Assembly (NCBI RefSeq): GCF_016901955.1
Contig: NZ_JACJLC010000013.1
Location: 1 to 60,307, forward strand
Direction of reading: 5' to 3'
Source: Pseudoflavonifractor phocaeensis
Lineage (GTDB): Bacteria; Bacillota; Clostridia; Oscillospirales; Oscillospiraceae
Length of the DNA: 60,307 bases
The translations under genes and the position numbers were made by a program. Numbering within the stretch: the first letter of the stretch is position 1; the number at the start of each line of letters is the position of its first letter. This document shows, piece after piece, positions 58,406 through 60,307 of the stretch. Under the pieces are notes generated by a model. It was not told the DNA's origin and did not search any database. It saw nothing but the letters and a program-made list of their open reading frames with translations.

Positions 58406-59454
58406 AAAAACGAAAACAGACATCAGAGGAGTACACAGGCCCCCGCTGCCCCAAGTGCCGTGCGCCCCTGCCCGCCGGCGCCAGCCGCTGCACCCGGTGC
58501 AACACCCTGCTGGATCCGGATACCGGCCAGGTGCGCGACAAGCTCACCGAGGCGGATATGGTGGAGCTGGTGGACGCCAGCCGGCGGGCACGGACGAAGG
58601 GCATCGTCAAGACCGTGATCGGCATCCTGATCATGCTCCTGGCCCTTCTGCTGACAGAAGATAAGGAAGGCGGCTTACTCTACAGCGCGGGGGTCATCGT
58701 CGCCGTCATCGGGGGCGGGTTCCTGTGCGTCGGGCTTATCACCCTGAAGGGGTACAAGGGGCACATCAAGGAGCAGCTCAGCCGCTCAGTGGTGCCCCAG
58801 GTACTCTCGGAGATCTTCGATGATGTGGAGTACGACGCCTACCGGCATATCTCCCCCGAGGTAATCCACGCCAGCGGCGCCTTCCCATTCGCCTATGACA
58901 AGGTCAGCGGCGGCGACTATATCAAGGCCAGCTACCGGGGCGTGGGCCTGGAACTGTGCGACCTAATGCTGGAGGAGGAGGTCCGGACGACCAGCACCGA
59001 CAGCGACGGCAACAGCACCAGCGACACCAGCAACAGGATCGTGTTCGTGGGCCAGTGGCTCATTCTGGACTTCCACAAGGAGCTGTCCGCCGACCTGGGG
59101 GTTTTTGAAGGCCTGCGGAAGCAGTATGACCAGATTGAGACGGAGAACGCTGAGTTCAACAAGCGGTACGGCATCTCCTGCGACAGCGTCCACGACGCCT
59201 TCTACATCCTCACCCCCAACATGATGGAGCACATCATGGCCATGGACCGGCGGGCGGGGGGCAAGGTCTATCTCCGCTTCCTGCGGGAGGGAAAGATCCA
59301 TGTGGCGGTACACTCCCGCCGGGATCACTTCGAGGTGGGCAACCTGAATGACGCCGATCTGGCCACCCTGCAGCTGAAGTTCCGCAGTGAGGTGCGCTAT
59401 GTCACAGAACTCATCGACGCCCTGCTGGCGGTGGACACCTTGTATAAGCAGTAG
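58402..59454 (+). CDS. DUF3137 membrane protein, copy 3, with zinc ribbon
   Basis: A 350-residue protein. It opens with a zinc ribbon (CPKCRAPLPAGASRCTRC), then two transmembrane segments (about 73-120) and a DUF3137 domain (NRIVFVGQWLILDFHKEL, FYILTPNMMEHIMAMD, VYLRFLREGKIHVAVHSRRD). The ATG overlaps the previous stop (ATGA), so translation is coupled. Zinc-ribbon-plus-membrane layouts are seen in other envelope scaffold proteins. Confidence 0.82.
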   Translation: MKKRKQTSEEYTGPRCPKCRAPLPAGASRCTRCNTLLDPDTGQVRDKLTEADMVELVDASRRARTKGIVKTVIGILIMLLALLLTEDKEGGLLYSAGVIVAVIGGGFLCVGLITLKGYKGHIKEQLSRSVVPQVLSEIFDDVEYDAYRHISPEVIHASGAFPFAYDKVSGGDYIKASYRGVGLELCDLMLEEEVRTTSTDSDGNSTSDTSNRIVFVGQWLILDFHKELSADLGVFEGLRKQYDQIETENAEFNKRYGISCDSVHDAFYILTPNMMEHIMAMDRRAGGKVYLRFLREGKIHVAVHSRRDHFEVGNLNDADLATLQLKFRSEVRYVTELIDALLAVDTLYKQ

Positions 59455-59537
59455 AAAGACGGCAGTCCGGCTGATGCGATGGGGCCGCAGCCCGGCGGCA
59501 AACAGCGGAAGGCACAACAGAAAGGCAGGAAGGTACT

Positions 59538-60307
59538 TTGCGTGATAAAAACGGGATGGCCCCTACAAATCAGGTGGAACAGGATCTGGAGCAGCGGCTC
59601 GAGAAGGTCAGGAGGAACAGCAAGACGGGCGTGGTTTTCATGGTGGCCGGCGGCGGCGCCACTATGCTGAGCCAGCGGCTGATGGCTCAGGAGGGCGTGT
59701 TCATCGTTCTGGGGCTGGTGGCCATGCTCGCCGGCTGGCTGGTTTTGGGGATCGGCATTGCGGCCCAGTACAGCGCCCGGAGGGAAATGCGAAACTATCT
59801 GGGCGGGGCGGTGATCCCGCCGGTGCTCTCCCAGGTGTTTGAGGAACTGGAGTATGAGAAGAACGGATACATCGACGGCGGCCTGATCAAGAGCGTCGAT
59901 ATGCCCTTCCCCTTCCGGTTTGACGACGTGATCGGCAGCGACCATGTGCGGGGCACATACCGGGGCGTCCATGTGGAACTGAGCGACATCCGGCTGGAGA
60001 CGGTGTTCGCCTACACCGTGACCGACGACGACGGCAACACGCAAACAAAGGAACGGCGCAATACGGTGTTCCAGGGCCAGTGGATCATTCTGGACTTTCA
60101 CAAGGAACTGTCCGCCGACCTGTGCGTGTTTGAGGGCGGGCGGAAGCGCTCCGGTCAGATCGAAACGGAGAACGCCGCCTTCAATGAGAAATTCGGCATC
60201 TCCTGCGACAGCGCCCACGACGCCTTTTACATCCTCACCCCCCACATGATGGAGCACATTTTGACGATGGATCAACGGGCGGGAGGCGACATCTACCTCC
60301 GCTTCCT
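59538..60307 (+). CDS. DUF3137 membrane protein, copy 4, cut by window edge
   Basis: About 256 residues are visible from TTG 59538 (start RDKNGMAPTNQVEQDLEQRL, AGGAAGG just upstream; ATG 59556 is the alternative). Two transmembrane segments (AQEGVFIVLGLVAMLAGWLV) precede a DUF3137 domain very close to copy 3 (QGQWIILDFHKELSADL, FYILTPHMMEHIL, IYLRFL at the edge). No zinc ribbon. The gene continues beyond 60307. Confidence 0.8.
   Translation, partial: MRDKNGMAPTNQVEQDLEQRLEKVRRNSKTGVVFMVAGGGATMLSQRLMAQEGVFIVLGLVAMLAGWLVLGIGIAAQYSARREMRNYLGGAVIPPVLSQVFEELEYEKNGYIDGGLIKSVDMPFPFRFDDVIGSDHVRGTYRGVHVELSDIRLETVFAYTVTDDDGNTQTKERRNTVFQGQWIILDFHKELSADLCVFEGGRKRSGQIETENAAFNEKFGISCDSAHDAFYILTPHMMEHILTMDQRAGGDIYLRF

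Overview
The window reads as the chromosome of a GC-rich, low-oxygen gut Firmicute. The closest fit is the Oscillospiraceae, in the Flavonifractor / Lawsonibacter / Pseudoflavonifractor range; this is an inference from gene content. Signs are the plsX-acpP-rnc order, a SAM-I riboswitch on metK, S-layer-homology proteins, a YtrA-type GntR/ABC locus, KtrAB potassium uptake, selenium-linked YedF/DUF3343, and strong Shine-Dalgarno sites in front of ATG, GTG and TTG starts. No rRNA, tRNA or CRISPR was seen.

Layout. 1-300: 102-bp tandem repeats that copy a gene tail plus its terminator. 356-1221: yedF and a DUF3343 gene. 1520-4075: a PAS/degenerate-GGDEF/EAL/GAF protein. 4342-7986: a heterodimeric ABC exporter, divergent from a LysR regulator and a cupin gene (8153-9435). 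9551-13397 (minus): DUF378, then an operon apbE / NusG-domain-II / Gx transporter / cdd / DUF362 ferredoxin-like. 13608-17304: a membrane protein, a LytTR regulator and a YdjG/YdjI-like pair. 17363-21005 (minus): the SAM cycle, radical SAM / ahcY / SAM-I riboswitch / metK. 21212-24523: a pyruvyl-transferase/FrhB fusion and a rhomboid-like protein without the catalytic serine motif. 24560-26438 (minus): GntR plus ABC. 26590-35661: racemase, ktrB, ktrA, RNA methyltransferase, dprA, topA, trmFO. 35704-36414: a small divergent HTH module bracketed by paired palindromes. 36464-38564: plsX, acpP, rnc, followed by 105-bp duplications of the rnc tail. 38989-40983 (minus): an exported SLH protein with a DnaJ-like cysteine tail.

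The main event is near 41306. A consensus promoter (41209-41237) drives a TTG start followed by codons for MYLKALEIHG, the signature start of the chromosome-segregation protein SMC, in the expected place after rnc. The reading frame then breaks into unrelated sequence with mobile-element-type genes (a small zinc ribbon, a replication-initiator-like protein, DUF3268, a sigma factor). I infer that an element or rearrangement interrupts smc here; its far end is outside the window. Inside this region lies a candidate structured RNA (about 44272-44517) with its own promoter, a closed multibranch domain and a long terminator hairpin.

From 46279 to the right edge runs an unusual surface locus: one SLH protein, at least eight secreted lipoproteins built from two repeated acidic, aromatic, beta-type domains (an FYGCWEY domain in nine copies and a C-terminal domain ending in Y-T-P in three), one transglutaminase-like lipoprotein, a LemA protein and a run of DUF3137 membrane proteins (four plus one broken copy). 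Genes are closely spaced and co-directional. A deletion scar at about 56720 fuses a truncated lipoprotein to a headless DUF3137 remnant, so the array is actively changing. I regard this LemA/DUF3137 lipoprotein array as the best candidate for an undescribed system; its function cannot be read from sequence.
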